Source of the DNA: Sugiyamaella lignohabitans
Taxonomy: Eukaryota > Ascomycota > Dipodascomycetes > Dipodascales > Trichomonascaceae
DNA length: 64,000 nt
Assembly: GCF_001640025.1 (NCBI RefSeq)
Contig: NC_031671.1
Coordinates: forward strand, 186,001-250,000
Direction: 5' to 3'
Part shown: piece after piece, positions 11,501-22,222 of the stretch
Layout of the letters: every line of letters starts with the position of its first letter
Numbering within the stretch: position 1 is the stretch's first letter
Program-made: the position numbers and the translations under genes
Notes under the pieces: model-generated
The model's database searches: none
The model's input: the letters and a program-made list of their open reading frames with translations, nothing else
What the model was told of the DNA's origin: nothing

Positions 11501-14500
11501 GCACATCTGGCAACTGCAGCTCCTGCTTCACCAGCAGCATTTACCACAGCACCAGCTGTCCAAGGACAGCCATCGCATATTGCATCACCATCAATGGCAG
11601 CTCCAAGACCAATTGCACCTCTTTCAGGTAATACCTTGACACCTAAACTGCTTTTAAACATCAACACCAGTATGGAACATGAAGCTATTAGCCCGACGAG
11701 ACGGCTTTCGACTTCTGATGGAGGGTATGCTGGCTATGGATCTGCTTTTGGTTCGGGAATTACTCCTACAAATGTAGCGAATATCTCGTCTCCAGGTGGT
11801 GTTCTCCTGCGAGACAGGTTTGTTACCCGTTCACGAGGTAGTGGAGGTAGCAGCATTGGAAGTCATGGATCGATGGATATAAACTCTGAGGATTTGCCAA
11901 CTAACATTGGTGAATTGGATCTTAATAGTCCAGTACATAGTGGTGGTACTTCTAGTGGTAGCAGTAGCAACACGGCAAGTGCCGGGCCCATGAAATTGTC
12001 TGCCCGTAAAAGTATGACGAATATGTCGTCGGCAAGATCGTTTGGATCTCCTATAACAAACTTGCAACGAACTAGAACAAGTGGAGGACCAGCTCCCGGA
12101 CCGATTCCAGCTGTTGCTTCGACAGTTTTGGCGAGCAACTCACCATCGACTCCTGGCACCTCACCTTTACTCTTCCCGCGAGATTTCGACCGCCATCATC
12201 ACCGCCAGTCTTCTGCCGCTAGTGATTTCACTAGAGCACCAGTCTCACCACTTTTAACTTCAACGGTACCACCAATGAAGGTATCTCAACCGAGTATTCG
12301 AGATTATGAGATTATCAGTCCCATTTCTAAAGGAGCATTTGGTAGTGTGTATTTGTCGAAGAAGAAGGTTACTGGGGAATACTTTGCCATAAAGGTCTTG
12401 AAAAAGGCTGATATGATTGCAAAAAACCAGGTCATGAATGTTAAGAACGAACGAGCGATTATGATGTCACAAGCAGACAGTCCGTATGTAGCCAAACTAT
12501 TTGCTACTTTTCAAAGCAAAGAGTATCTCTTTCTAGTTATGGAGTATTTGAACGGTGGAGATTGTGCTGCTCTTGTTAAAGCTCTGAATGGAGTCCCAGC
12601 AGACTGGTGCCAACAGTACATTGCTGAAATAGTGGTTATCACGGAAAACCTGCATCAACGAGGTATTGTTCATAGAGATCTCAAGCCGGATAATCTCCTG
12701 ATTGATAATCGCGGCCATCTCAAACTGTCAGACTTTGGTCTGTCTAGGATGGGTGCTGTTGGTCGACATACCAGGATGAAAGATGGTCAAACTAGTGCTC
12801 CACGTGGAGGTAGTGGGTCAATGGGAACAGGAACTGCAACAGCAAGTGCCACAACATCAACTGGTGGAACAGTTATTGCTGCTGGTTCTGGTACAAGCAC
12901 TGGTTCTGGCAATGGTGGAACCAGCACGCCATCAGGACTCGAGTCTCCAGCAGATATTAATGCCTTGCTTGCAAGATCCAGCGTGTTTGGGAGTATTAAT
13001 AACAACGCCACTAATGCATTTGGCATCACTCCAGGAATCACAGGGGCTCATGAGAATATTAGTTTAGTGCCAGGATATTTCAACTACGCACGGTCAGCAT
13101 CGTCGTCATATTTCTACGACCACAAGTCCAATGTTCGTACCGATTCATCAGATAGCGAAAGAGCTCGAGACCATAACTCACCCACACCAGATCCTTCTGG
13201 TAAGAACAGTACCAATAGCTCCATGGCAGTTGACGAGACTAGTACCACTACAAATGTATCACAAGTGGTCAAGTCGTCATCTCGAACATCGTCAAGCAGT
13301 GGGTCAACCCCACGAGTGGTACTATACGATCCAGATGACACTTCGAGCAGGAGATTTGTAGGTACTCCAGATTATCTTGCACCAGAAACTATTCAAGGTA
13401 ATGGTCAAGATGAAATGAGTGACTGGTGGTCGGTTGGATGTATTATCTTTGAGTTCTGGTATGGATATCCTCCATTTCATGCTGACAGCCCGGAAAAGGT
13501 ATTCAGAAACATTCTTGCGAGAAATATTCAGTGGCCATCTGAGCTTCTTGAAGATAAACCAGGAACTGATTTGGCAAATGACCTTATCAGCAAACTGTTG
13601 GCTGTCGACCAAAAACAGCGACTCGGAGCTAATGGCGTGGATGAGATCCGACAACATCCATTCTTTTCAAAAGACCTTGATTGGGATCATTTGTATGATG
13701 ATGACCAGGCTGTATTTGTTCCTGCTGTCGACAACCCTGAGAGTACAGACTATTTTGACTCTCGCGGTGCAGTGATGACAGAGTTCCCCGACGATTCAGC
13801 AGTAGCTGGTGACGACGATAACTCTATGGCTATTGAAAGCGACAGCAGTGATAATAACTCGTCGAAACAGACAGGCACATCGCCTCTATCCACGAAGAAA
13901 GAACCTCGTATGAAGATGCTACCATTGCACATTCCACCGCATGTTCACGATTCGACACGAATTCGCCGATTAAGTGAGCCATCTTTGGCAGACGACTTTG
14001 GTTCGTTTTCGTTTAAGAACTTACCTGTTCTGGAAAAAGCTAACAAAGAAGTGATATCGAAAATCAAGAGTGAGACTGAAAGTGGAAGGCAACGTGGACT
14101 GTCGGTGTCAGCAAAAGGGTCACCGACTTCTAGCAAAGTGATTACCCCTGCCTGGTGTTCACCTGGCCAGCCAAGCTCGTCGTCTCCAGGAACATTCCCT
14201 AATACGAGCACTAGTGGAACTCATGGCAGCAGCATGTCATCATCCATCTCGAACATTGCAACCCATACTGGCAGTGTCGCTTCGTCTACATCAGATGATA
14301 TATTTGCCGACAGCGAATCTCCATCACGACGACTCCAGCAAGACCTTCATCTGTCGATTTCCAGTATTGGTAGTAAAGGAGGAGACCTTGACTCAGAATC
14401 AGGGTCACCCCGCCATAAACGCCATAGCTCGTCTTACCGGAGACTGTCAAACATGGAGTCGAGCCCTGAACTGGGCGAACAGTACCGCAAGCAGTCACTC

Positions 14501-15064
14501 GCCAGTGCCAGCCGCAATTACCAGGTGTTTGACATGTCACCAAGTAGTTCTGACAACGAAGACTCACGAGGAGCAGCATTATTACGTGTTCAAAAGAGAC
14601 GTCAGTTATCCCGTCGCATGTCAAGCTTTGCACTTAATGTCGAACCGAGTCCACGGGCTCTTGATATCCTAGTCTGCGACGGCAATCCCGTGTGGAGATA
14701 CACCACCGAGAAGATGCTAGTGAGTCTTGGATGCCGAGTAGTGACCGTAGCTACAGGCGAAGAAGCCATTCGACGGTCAGTAGGCGACGTCATATTCGAC
14801 ATCATCTTCGTGGAATATAAAATAGGCAAATGGTCTGGAGTAGACATCACGCGACTGATCCACTCGACACTGAACCCGAACAAATCAACGCCCGTCGTAG
14901 TCATGACAAACCTGATCAAAGAAGCAGAAGAAACTGTCAAACAAGCACAAGAAGAGAACAAAACCGTGTTCTCTGCCGTCATCGAGAAACCGCCATCGGA
15001 ACAAAAACTCGTGACGGCCCTCCAAAAGGTCGTCAACTGGCGACCCAAAGAGAGGAAGAAGTAA
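8525..15064 (+). CDS. RIM15: Rim15-type protein kinase (PAS, zinc finger, split AGC kinase, receiver)
   Basis: Spliced from exons 8525-9045, 9114-9735 and 9827-15064 into 2126 residues; both junctions restore one frame. Order: a PAS-like fold around residues 155-235, split by intron 1; a CX2CX11HX3C zinc finger near 440-460; long Ser/Gly/Pro-rich disorder; an AGC-type kinase starting near residue 1207 (GAFGSVY loop, AIKVL lysine, RDLKPDN, DFGLS). An insertion of about 205 low-complexity residues separates DFGLS from GTPDYLAPE. A receiver-like domain spans about 1990-2120. This architecture is specific to fungal Rim15, which in S. cerevisiae integrates TORC1, PKA and Pho85 signals for entry into quiescence and acts on Igo1/2. 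The receiver has Glu (FVEYKI) where the phospho-acceptor Asp is expected, so it may be a pseudo-receiver. The protein is longer than the roughly 1770-residue S. cerevisiae one. The 8525 ATG is the first in frame. Confidence 0.95.
9046..9113 (+). other. RIM15 intron 1
   Basis: 68 nt, 5' GTAAGT, branch-like ATAACTAAC and 3' ACAG. It splits a Gly codon (phase 2). Without removal, the frame stops at once at 9047-9049. Splicing joins ...DDIVG to IPSKKVLRR within a continuous PAS-like fold. Confidence 0.9.
9736..9826 (+). other. RIM15 intron 2, mostly made of a GC-rich element
   Basis: 91 nt, phase 0, 5' GTAAGT, branch CACTAACG, 3' TATCAG. Joining codon CAT (ending 9735) to ACA (9827) continues the RIM15 frame; retention leads to a stop at 9868-9870. 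Bases 9744-9804 (61 nt) are a reverse arm of the dispersed hairpin family, leaving only 8 nt before and 22 nt after it. Confidence 0.9.
9744..9804 (-). repeat. GC-rich hairpin element, single reverse arm inside an intron
   Basis: CGACTCGAGCGAAGCGAGAG through GCCGCCGGAGGCA, near consensus except TCAGGGGCGG for TCTGGGGCGG. It lies wholly within RIM15 intron 2 and supplies neither splice site nor branch point. Confidence 0.93.
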
Positions 15065-15146
15065 TGATTAATGATTGTATTTACGATTAACTGTATTCTG
15101 TATATAACGAAGGAATGACCCTAACTATACCGTGCCCTGGTCAGCG

Positions 15147-15286
15147 TGCCTCCGGCGGCTGGGGCTCCGCCCCAGACCCTGGTTGCTCCTCTCGCTGCGC
15201 TCGAGTCGTTGCGTCTCGGTCGGGGGTTAAACTCCTGCGAAGCAGGAGCTACGGGGTCTGGGGCAGAGCCCCAGCCGCCGGAGGCA
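15147..15286. repeat. GC-rich hairpin element, inverted pair between convergent genes
   Basis: Forward arm with the CTCGAGTCG-type hairpin, then a reverse arm with the CTCCTGCGAAGCAGGAG hairpin. It starts 83 bp after the RIM15 stop and ends 81 bp before the SIS2 stop, so both transcripts probably read into it. It takes up nearly half of the 302-bp intergenic gap; the rest shows nothing else. Confidence 0.93.
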
Positions 15287-15366
15287 GAGAGGGAGAGAAG
15301 TGAGAGAATGAATTAAATATCTGAGAGTGGGCTGGCGGAGTGTCCACAAGCCATGCATTAGGGGGG

Positions 15367-17100
15367 TTAGAAAGAGGAGACCGAGTTGCGACGTCGGCGC
15401 GAGTCGGTGTCGTCGTCGCTGTCGACGTCTCGGGCACGGTCGTCGCGTTTGGTTTGGCCGTCATTGTCGTCATCATCGTCTTCGTCGTCATCTTCGTCAT
15501 CGTCATCATCGTCATCGTCATCGTCGTCGTCCTTGGTGCGATCAATGGACTCGTCGTCCTCGTCTTCGAGATCGTTTTCGGGATACCCTCCTAGTTTCAT
15601 GATGGTCTTGTCTACAATCTCGTTCCAGTCCATCATGCCGCCCATTCCAATCCCGCCGTAGGACCCGACGACCTTTTCTACGGGTTTGAGGGTCTCGATC
15701 CACTTCATCTCTTCTTTGATGGTCTTGATATGGCGTTTGGTAGCCGGGTGATTGTATGCGTAGCTCGACATAGCAGGAGCAATCAAAATCGGGTACTGGG
15801 TGTCCCATGCTCGAATGACGTTGGTGAGCAGGTTGTCGCATAGGCCAATAGCGATCTTACCAAGTGTATTGGCCGACAGAGGAGCGACAACAAGAATATC
15901 GGCCCATCGTCGCAGTTCAATATGAACAACAGCATCGGATCTGCCTCGCCAGTTGGCCCATTCATCTGAATCTCGCCAGATACGAATGTTCGAGGGAATT
16001 TCTCCACGAGACACAAACTTTTCAGCAGCTTTGGTCAGAATCACTTGAATTGACACTTTGGGTTTGGTGTAGATTTCCTCCAGTTTATGGATAATTTGTC
16101 TTAGTTTGCCAGTGGAAACTGATCCAGTTGCTCCAATGAGAATATGAATTCTTCCATCATCTTGAGGCAATCGTGGATCCGAGTTGGATGTTGCTGACGC
16201 TGTGGTTTGAGCAGCACCGGCAGCTGTTGACGCAGGAATACCATCAAGAGTACCCACTACAGAATCCGGTCCAATAGCATCTACTGTAGATCCTTGTCTG
16301 CTTTTTAAAGTAGAATCAAGATTCAATCCGTTGTTATTACCGCCAGAAACAACACCACCAATAGCAACCGAGCCATTATTATGAGTACTAGAAGTGCCAC
16401 TAGTGGCATTACTAGGACCACCACTAGCAGCACCACTAACACTACCACTACGACTAGCGTTTAAACTAGTGTTACTACTACCAGCAGGACCACCTGATAT
16501 ATTTAGTCCTTTATTCTCGCCTTTAATAATGCTCTCAATAACAGCGGAACGAGCAAAGTCACTGTCACTGCCTCTATCGGAACCACTGGCGCTACGACTT
16601 CTTGAATTTCCTTGGTGTCCAACAACATCGTTAACTAGAAAATGGGCATGCATCGATGGTTGCTTATTATGACTCGTAGAGTTATTGGGAGGAGGAAGTA
16701 ATGTAGCCCCTTTGGCTCTGCCTGAATCTATAGACAGTCTACTAGTATCCTTGACTAGAATGGATTCTGCAGGAGCCTGTTGCGAGGCATTTTGTGACTG
16801 TTGTTGAAAATACGACGGTGGCATAATATCTAATTTGAAGTTTGGTTTCTCTTTTTTGGCTTTTGCAGTGCCATCAGCACTGGATTGTGTGCTGGCAGGA
16901 GGTCTTATACCAGTGTTAGTGGTAGCAACTCCACTGGCGCCAATTAGTCCAGTTTCTCCAATACTGTCAGTTTTTAGTGATGGAACTTGCTGCTCTTTCT
17001 GTTGATCCTGCTGCTGCTGTGGCTGTTGCTGTTGCTGTTGTTGATGGCGGAATTGATCCTGCTGGGCCAGTGTGTTCTGGTCAGACCCCACCTCTGACAT
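15367..17100 (-). CDS. SIS2: Hal3/Sis2-type flavoprotein, PP1-like phosphatase (Ppz) inhibitor and PPCDC subunit
   Basis: 577 residues. A Gln-rich N-terminal region and long low-complexity stretch precede a flavoprotein domain at about 315-510 (ILIGATGSVS FMN-binding start, VVHIELRRWAD with the conserved His, PLSANTLGKIA, LCDNLLT). A very acidic Asp/Glu tail follows from about 525, as in S. cerevisiae Hal3 and Vhs3. In the family, the catalytic Cys of phosphopantothenoylcysteine decarboxylase lies in the C-terminal clamp (CGDYG-like). Here that place reads VVGSYGG, and the PXMNXXMW motif is PAMSSYAY. By analogy with the yeast heterotrimer it supplies the His but not the Cys and would need a Cab3-like partner encoded elsewhere. 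The acidic tail also fits Ppz1 inhibition and salt tolerance. SIS2 rather than VHS3 or CAB3 is my best choice, not certain. Confidence 0.9.
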   Translation of the reverse strand: MSEVGSDQNTLAQQDQFRHQQQQQQQPQQQQDQQKEQQVPSLKTDSIGETGLIGASGVATTNTGIRPPASTQSSADGTAKAKKEKPNFKLDIMPPSYFQQQSQNASQQAPAESILVKDTSRLSIDSGRAKGATLLPPPNNSTSHNKQPSMHAHFLVNDVVGHQGNSRSRSASGSDRGSDSDFARSAVIESIIKGENKGLNISGGPAGSSNTSLNASRSGSVSGAASGGPSNATSGTSSTHNNGSVAIGGVVSGGNNNGLNLDSTLKSRQGSTVDAIGPDSVVGTLDGIPASTAAGAAQTTASATSNSDPRLPQDDGRIHILIGATGSVSTGKLRQIIHKLEEIYTKPKVSIQVILTKAAEKFVSRGEIPSNIRIWRDSDEWANWRGRSDAVVHIELRRWADILVVAPLSANTLGKIAIGLCDNLLTNVIRAWDTQYPILIAPAMSSYAYNHPATKRHIKTIKEEMKWIETLKPVEKVVGSYGGIGMGGMMDWNEIVDKTIMKLGGYPENDLEDEDDESIDRTKDDDDDDDDDDDDEDDDEDDDDDNDGQTKRDDRARDVDSDDDTDSRRRRNSVSSF

Positions 17101-17285
17101 TGTATAGTTAATAAGGAGTTATTAGTAGTGTCAATGTCTTTAATATTCTCAAGGGATATTTACTGTAGAAAGAATCTGCTCGATCTATGCCAGTCAAGTC
17201 GTTCAAGAGCAAATGAGTTGAAGAATAATCAAGTCAGCTCTAAGCCAAAGCCACCGTATACGATCGAATGAAGTCAGGTTAAAAA

Positions 17286-17315
17286 AATCCAATCCAATCC
17301 AATCCAATCCAATCA
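17286..17315 (+). repeat. AATCC pentanucleotide repeat
   Basis: Six copies of AATCC-type units, about 190 bp upstream of the SIS2 start (SIS2 is on the minus strand). The next 200 bp keep a strong bias to GAATC, AAATC and CAATC words, suggesting an older, wider array. Confidence 0.9.
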
Positions 17316-18427
17316 AGTCTGTTCTAAATCAATTCAAATCAACTGAATAGAATCGAATGGAGTCAGAATCAACTATGATCGAATCAAACAAACGAGCTGT
17401 GAATCGAATCGAAACCAGTCAAATCAAATCAACTATTATCAAATCAGATGGAATCAACTGTGATATGGAATTCAAACTCGATGAACTCGATACTTGTCTG
17501 TCCAGTCGCAGTCAATTCACGTCGTTCAGTTCGATAACTCTGCTCAAGGTGAGGTGAGTTAAAAGCACGCCTGATACTATTTCAGAGCCTTGTAGTCTAC
17601 ACCACTTGAAAAGGCACCCTCTAAGCTGTTCCTTTCAAAGTTCAATTGGTTCAATTAAAGATCAGTCGTAACTTTCTACTACTTTAAAAGACCAAGACTC
17701 AATCCAAAGCCAAGATACGATATAGAGTGCGTCGCAGTTACTTATGTGCCGCACCCGTACTGTATAACCGCTCGTCTTCCTCTCTCTTATTTGCCAAGAG
17801 AATATCTATAAATCCAAGGAACAAAAAGTCTCTTAACAGGCAATGCAGAATGCTCACTAAACCTCAGTCACTCACTCACACTCACTCAACTGTGTGGATG
17901 CGATAAATTCTCACACGCTGCTGTTATTGAACAAATTCCAGATGTCACGTCAGCTTCAGTTTGTGTCTGTCTGTCTGTCTTGTTCTGTGTTGCAGGGCAA
18001 TCAAGCATGAACCTTCTCCTCTCACTCAAACCACCTCGTCCCATTCACACCGGCTGCCGCCAGCTTACCCTCTGTGTGCACAGCCGTACGTCCTGTCATG
18101 AGGCTGTCAACAACAGTCGGCAGTGGCTCGGGCTCCGACCCGGCGAGCGAGCGTGCCAGCCTTTCAGACTTCACTCACAAATCGCCATACACCCAAAATC
18201 GACCATAAAAAAACACTAGCAAACCCACTGACTATCACAAAAACACACACGACGACGAACGTCTAACTTTAATACCCTTTTTTTCCAGAACAAGTCACAT
18301 CATCGACCCCGGTCGGCGCTAACACCCGGTCGGAACGAGACCCGGAACCCCATCTCATCCCCTCCGAGGCCCGTGCGTCACGCAGGGACCACCGTGTCTC
18401 AGACCCCACTCCACTCCACTGGGGGTC

Positions 18428-18558
18428 TGCCTCCGGCGGCTGGGGCTCCGCCCCAGACCCTGGTTGCTAGTTTTACTGTGCCAAGCCCCCTAGCAACGAC
18501 TCGAGCGCAGCGAGAGGAGCAACCAGGGTCTGGGGCGGAGCCCCAGCCGCCGGAGGCA
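18428..18558. repeat. GC-rich hairpin element, inverted pair
   Basis: Forward arm lacks a full second hairpin (TTGCTAGTTTTACTG instead); reverse arm with CTCGAGCGCAGCGAGAG is intact. Flanked outside by GGGGGTC and GAGCCCCCC, extending the inverted symmetry. Confidence 0.9.
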
Positions 18559-18774
18559 GAGCCCCCCCCCTCCAGATCGACGGGGAGGCCCTGGTGCTGG
18601 CAAATCAGTGCCTAGCATGGCGGGGCGTGTGCCGATGATAGTCCCCAGATCATATGCTAGATAAGCGCTGGTCATCAGGTGCCAGGGTAAACATGGGCCC
18701 GGCCCATGAGAAACGTGGTGGATTCATTGGCCCGATCTCGCTCTGCACTAGGGGCCCACTTGGGAGGGGGGGCC

Positions 18775-18941
18775 TGCCTCCGGCGGCTGGGGCTCCGCCC
18801 CAGACCCTGGTTGCTCCTGCTTCGCAGGAGTTTTTAGAGGGCCCAGTCCTGCCCCACGCCCCCCTCCCCCCTCCAGCAACGACTCGAGCGAAGCGAGAGG
18901 AGCAACCGGGGTCTGGTGCGGAGCCCCAGCCGCCGGAGGCA
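18775..18941. repeat. GC-rich hairpin element, inverted pair
   Basis: Forward arm with CTCCTGCTTCGCAGGAG, a C-rich spacer of about 50 bp, and a reverse arm with CTCGAGCGAAGCGAGAG. The reverse arm has one stem change (CTGGTGCGGAG). Confidence 0.9.
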
Positions 18942-19146
18942 GACCCCCCTCCTAGCCCCGAATGCAGGGTGCGGACCCTGGTGCGGCTGCAATGGCGGCA
19001 GCAAGGGTAGTGGGGGTAGCCAGAGAGTGTGCATACGTGGTTTGGAAGGGGCAGCAAAAAAAAAAAAATTCAGTGCCGGAAACATGGACCGGCAGCAGCA
19101 GCGGTAAACTTGCTTGCAGGAGATTGGGCTCGGCGAGGGGGGGGAC

Positions 19147-19295
19147 TGCCTCTGGCGGCTGGGGCTCCGCCCCAGACCCTGGTTGCCCTCTCGCTTCGCT
19201 CGAGTCGTTTCTGGGGGTACTGGACTCACGAGCTGAAAACTCCTGCGAAGCAGGAGCAACCAGGGTCTGGGGCGGAGCCCCAGCCGCCGGAGGCA
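19147..19295. repeat. GC-rich hairpin element, inverted pair
   Basis: Forward arm (TGCCTCTGGCGGC, one change) with CTCTCGCTTCGCTCGAG, then a reverse arm with CTCCTGCGAAGCAGGAG. The two arms carry different second hairpins, so the pair is not a simple perfect foldback. Confidence 0.92.
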
Positions 19296-20046
19296 GCTCC
19301 CCGTCCCCCCCCGCCAACCGGCAGTGAGCCTCTCGGGGCTGCTGGAGGTGCAGCAGGCATGGATGGACAGCAGAGGTGCAGGTTGGGAGAAGAAAAATCA
19401 CTTGACAGATGGAGCCTTACAGATTGGGCCCGATACATAACAGGCCAGGCCAGTCCACTGCAGACCATACCGAAAGTATATATCCAGGCCAGATTTGGGT
19501 TTTTCACTAGCAACTGAGAAAGCGAAGCAAACTCTGGTGAAGTTCAAGTGCGGGTGTTTTTTATGTTGTAAGTATAGAGAAAGGTGGCTGAGGGTGTCTG
19601 CTCGGACTGAGGAGTGTGAGGAAGCTTTTTGAGCACCTGGCTGGTGTTTTGGGTCTGTTGACGACGATTGGCACCGGCTCCGACACCGACTTTGCTGCTG
19701 TAGTGGCAGGTGGGTTCAGGCAGACTTAAAGTGAGAACGATGGTGAAAAGGACAGTGAGAAAGTGAAATGACCAGGTCGATATCAACAACAGACTTTCAG
19801 ATTTCAGAGTGCGAACTGCTTTTAAACGTTTTCTTGACTGGTTTGGAGTACAACTGGTATCGGTTGTTGGCGTTCTACTGTAAGAAGCAGATTCTTACAG
19901 ATGAGATGTTCGATGACAAGATCAGCTGGCGTGTCAAGAACCACTTCTGTGAACTGGTCTGGTAACTTTCGAGTGGAAAAAAGTTGGTCGACTGGCTTTT
20001 TCAGCTGATTACAGTCTCCAGCTTAGGGCTTCTGGCTCTTATCCTT

Positions 20047-20087
20047 GGCTCGTGGCTCGTGGCTCGTGACTCGTGGCTCGTGGCTCT
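20047..20087 (+). repeat. GGCTCGT heptanucleotide repeat
   Basis: Five to six tandem copies of a 7-bp GGCTCGT unit, one with GACTCGT, about 440 bp upstream of the cyclin gene. Confidence 0.9.
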
Positions 20088-20151
20088 TTGGTGTTTGATA
20101 TTGAATGACCGACCCTCCAGGGGTTTTATCAGCCAGCAGACACCGCAACGG

Positions 20152-20206
20152 AGCTCGCGAAGCGAGCACAACGGGGTCTGGGGCAGCGCCCCAGCCGCCG
20201 GAGGCA
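20152..20206 (-). repeat. GC-rich hairpin element, short reverse arm with GCTCGC hairpin
   Basis: GCTCGCGAAGCGAGC (perfect 6-bp stem, 3-nt loop) followed by GGTCTGGGGCAGCGCCCCAG and GCCGCCGGAGGCA. This is the third second-hairpin variant of the family. Confidence 0.92.
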
Positions 20207-20521
20207 AACAGGCCCTCTGTGAATTCCATATTTGGGGTGTTTACTAACTGTGGTAGGGTCATGGCAGGAACGACACTATTTCAACTGGCGTTTTTCTCTC
20301 TGTATCATTAGAAACTTATATCATATCACATCATATCACATTACATCATTTATATTTTTGACGAGGTCGGCTTATTTTCTTCGATGGCTACAACTGTGAC
20401 TCGACTTGCAAGCATATTTTTGGAAGCATAGAAGTGGAAGAGTCGCCCCGCGCGATATTTGAAAAGGTGAGCCGAGTGTGAGAGTGTGTGTGTGTGTGTT
20501 TGTGCAGAGCTCGGTTCAAAA

Positions 20522-22168
20522 ATGAGTGGTCCAGGAAATTCTGATTCCGTTAACGGTGCTCTGGCTGCCATATCGGTGCCTGCTACGGCCCCTGTGACAG
20601 CGTCGGGCTCGGAAGAACATATCCAGCAAAAGGGTCATGTGCCAGAAACAGCCTCGACGAGTGCTGGATTGGGTGGTGCGACTGATTCGACAGCTCCTAG
20701 AACTGGGGCTCACGATCTGTCTCAAAATGGGAAGGGTGTGTCTGCAGAGGCTGTCAATGGAGCCAGTGTCGTGAACCAGCAACAGCAGCTGCTGCAGCAG
20801 GAGTGTCAACGACAGGAGCAACAACAGGAAGAACAGCAGATACAACAGATACAGCAGCAACAGCAGCAACAACAACAACAACAACAACAACAGTTACAAC
20901 AGCAGCAGCATCAACAACAACAAACTTCATCACAGACGACACATGTAGCAACTCCGTCGACTCCTTTATCACCAAGGAACGTGAAATTCGTGTCTCGAAA
21001 CTTTTACGACTGTCCTATGAACGACCTGGTGCGACTGGTGTCATCCATGTTGCAAGAATTAGTATCATTAAACGACGCACTGCCGTTTAAAACTGACCAA
21101 CTGACAAGATTCCATTCTCGATCAGCTCCTGGCATCTCGATCCAGGACTATCTGATACGTATTATCAAGTTCTGTACTCTGGAAAAGTCCATTGTGCTCA
21201 GTATCATCTATTTTATCGACCTGCTGTGCACCACCTACTCCAAGTTCAACATCAACAGTCTGACTGTACATCGTTTTATGATCACTGCCGCCATGGTCGG
21301 TAGTAAAGGACTGTGCGACTCGTTCTGTACCAACTCGCACTATGCTAAAGTCGGTGGTGTATCCAAAGTCGAACTCAATTTATTAGAAGTCGAGTTTCTT
21401 ACTCGAGTAGACTATAGAATAGTTCCTAAAGTGGAACTACTCAACCAGTATTATGAAAGCATGGTCGCTCGACTGGAAGGTGTATATGCATTTCCCGCTG
21501 AACCCAGTCCTGCTAGTGCTCTAGTCTCGTCACCTCCTCACGCGGGATTAACGCCTCCTCCTTTTGATCATGACGTGCCGTCGGCCCCTGCCACTTTCAA
21601 CGGCGGTAATGGTTCTAATACCACACCAACTCACTACAGTTTCGGTCATTTGTCGCATATCAGCACGCCCAACCGTGCCTCAAGTCAACCTCCCGAATTT
21701 ACTCAGACTCCCACAGCGCAGTCGAATCCAATATCGGATTCTAACATGACGAATTCGGCCCACCATCATCGATCTGTTAAAGTGACGTTGCGAGAAGCGG
21801 CTCTATCGTTGTCAAAACTGATGTTGCCATCGGATATTGCCCGTAAAGAAGGCCGCAAAAACCGCTCGTCTGTGCTTAAACGACGATTCTCCAGCAGTTT
21901 CTCTGGATCCAACAATTCCGCACCAGACCCCGTCACAACACAGTCAAACGAAACGGACCTGGCCACCGTCGTCGAGAACGACATGCCTGTGGCACCAGCA
22001 GTCCCCGCCGACATCACGGCCTCACTCATGTACGACCCCGAAGGATACCCTTCACCACGCAAAAAACCCAACATCATAGATTCGGTCCCGTCAGGGCCCA
22101 CCGACGTCTTTGACGAAGCAGACGTCGACCTCCCCATGACTCCCAAGCGACCCAAACCAACCCCATAG
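20522..22168 (+). CDS. Pho80/Pcl-type cyclin (Pho85 CDK partner)
   Basis: 548 residues from the ATG at 20522, which sits in TTCAAAAATGAG. An upstream in-frame ATG at 20486 would add a CVCVC stretch encoded by a GT repeat, so I prefer 20522. Order: a low-complexity N-terminus with a long Gln tract (about residues 87-145, CAG/CAA codons), then a Pho80-family cyclin box at about 155-322 (FYDCPMNDLVRLVSSML, FCTLEKSIVLSIIYFIDLL, SVHRF-like block, GGVSKVELNLLEVEFL), then a Ser/Pro-rich tail. Family members bind the Pho85 kinase and direct it to phosphate, glycogen or polarity targets. The sequence looks closest to the Pho80/Pcl6/Pcl7 branch, but I cannot separate these by eye, so no symbol is given. 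Confidence 0.88.
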   Translation: MSGPGNSDSVNGALAAISVPATAPVTASGSEEHIQQKGHVPETASTSAGLGGATDSTAPRTGAHDLSQNGKGVSAEAVNGASVVNQQQQLLQQECQRQEQQQEEQQIQQIQQQQQQQQQQQQQQLQQQQHQQQQTSSQTTHVATPSTPLSPRNVKFVSRNFYDCPMNDLVRLVSSMLQELVSLNDALPFKTDQLTRFHSRSAPGISIQDYLIRIIKFCTLEKSIVLSIIYFIDLLCTTYSKFNINSLTVHRFMITAAMVGSKGLCDSFCTNSHYAKVGGVSKVELNLLEVEFLTRVDYRIVPKVELLNQYYESMVARLEGVYAFPAEPSPASALVSSPPHAGLTPPPFDHDVPSAPATFNGGNGSNTTPTHYSFGHLSHISTPNRASSQPPEFTQTPTAQSNPISDSNMTNSAHHHRSVKVTLREAALSLSKLMLPSDIARKEGRKNRSSVLKRRFSSSFSGSNNSAPDPVTTQSNETDLATVVENDMPVAPAVPADITASLMYDPEGYPSPRKKPNIIDSVPSGPTDVFDEADVDLPMTPKRPKPTP

Positions 22169-22222
22169 CGCGTATCCGCGTTGTTGTATCTTAATTTATT
22201 TAATGACTCGAGTCTGCCAGAC

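Larger units (their letters stand above)
17101..20521. other. Repeat-rich intergenic region between divergent SIS2 and the cyclin gene
   Basis: 3.4 kb with no credible coding frame. It contains an AATCC repeat (17286-17315) within a longer AATC/AATCAA-biased tract, GC-rich elements at 18428-18558, 18775-18941, 19147-19295 and 20152-20206, a GGCTCGT repeat near 20047-20087, a CATAT/CATCA-rich stretch near 20320 and a short GT repeat at 20482-20500. Promoters for both neighbours must lie here. Confidence 0.75.

Noticed and set aside
15386..15661. Ser-rich plus-strand ORF opposite the SIS2 3' end
   Set aside because: It is the complement of the Asp/Glu-rich tail of SIS2.
20486..20521. Longer cyclin N-terminus from the ATG at 20486
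   Set aside because: It would be encoded by a GT dinucleotide repeat (VCVCVC-like), and the next ATG has a better A-rich context.
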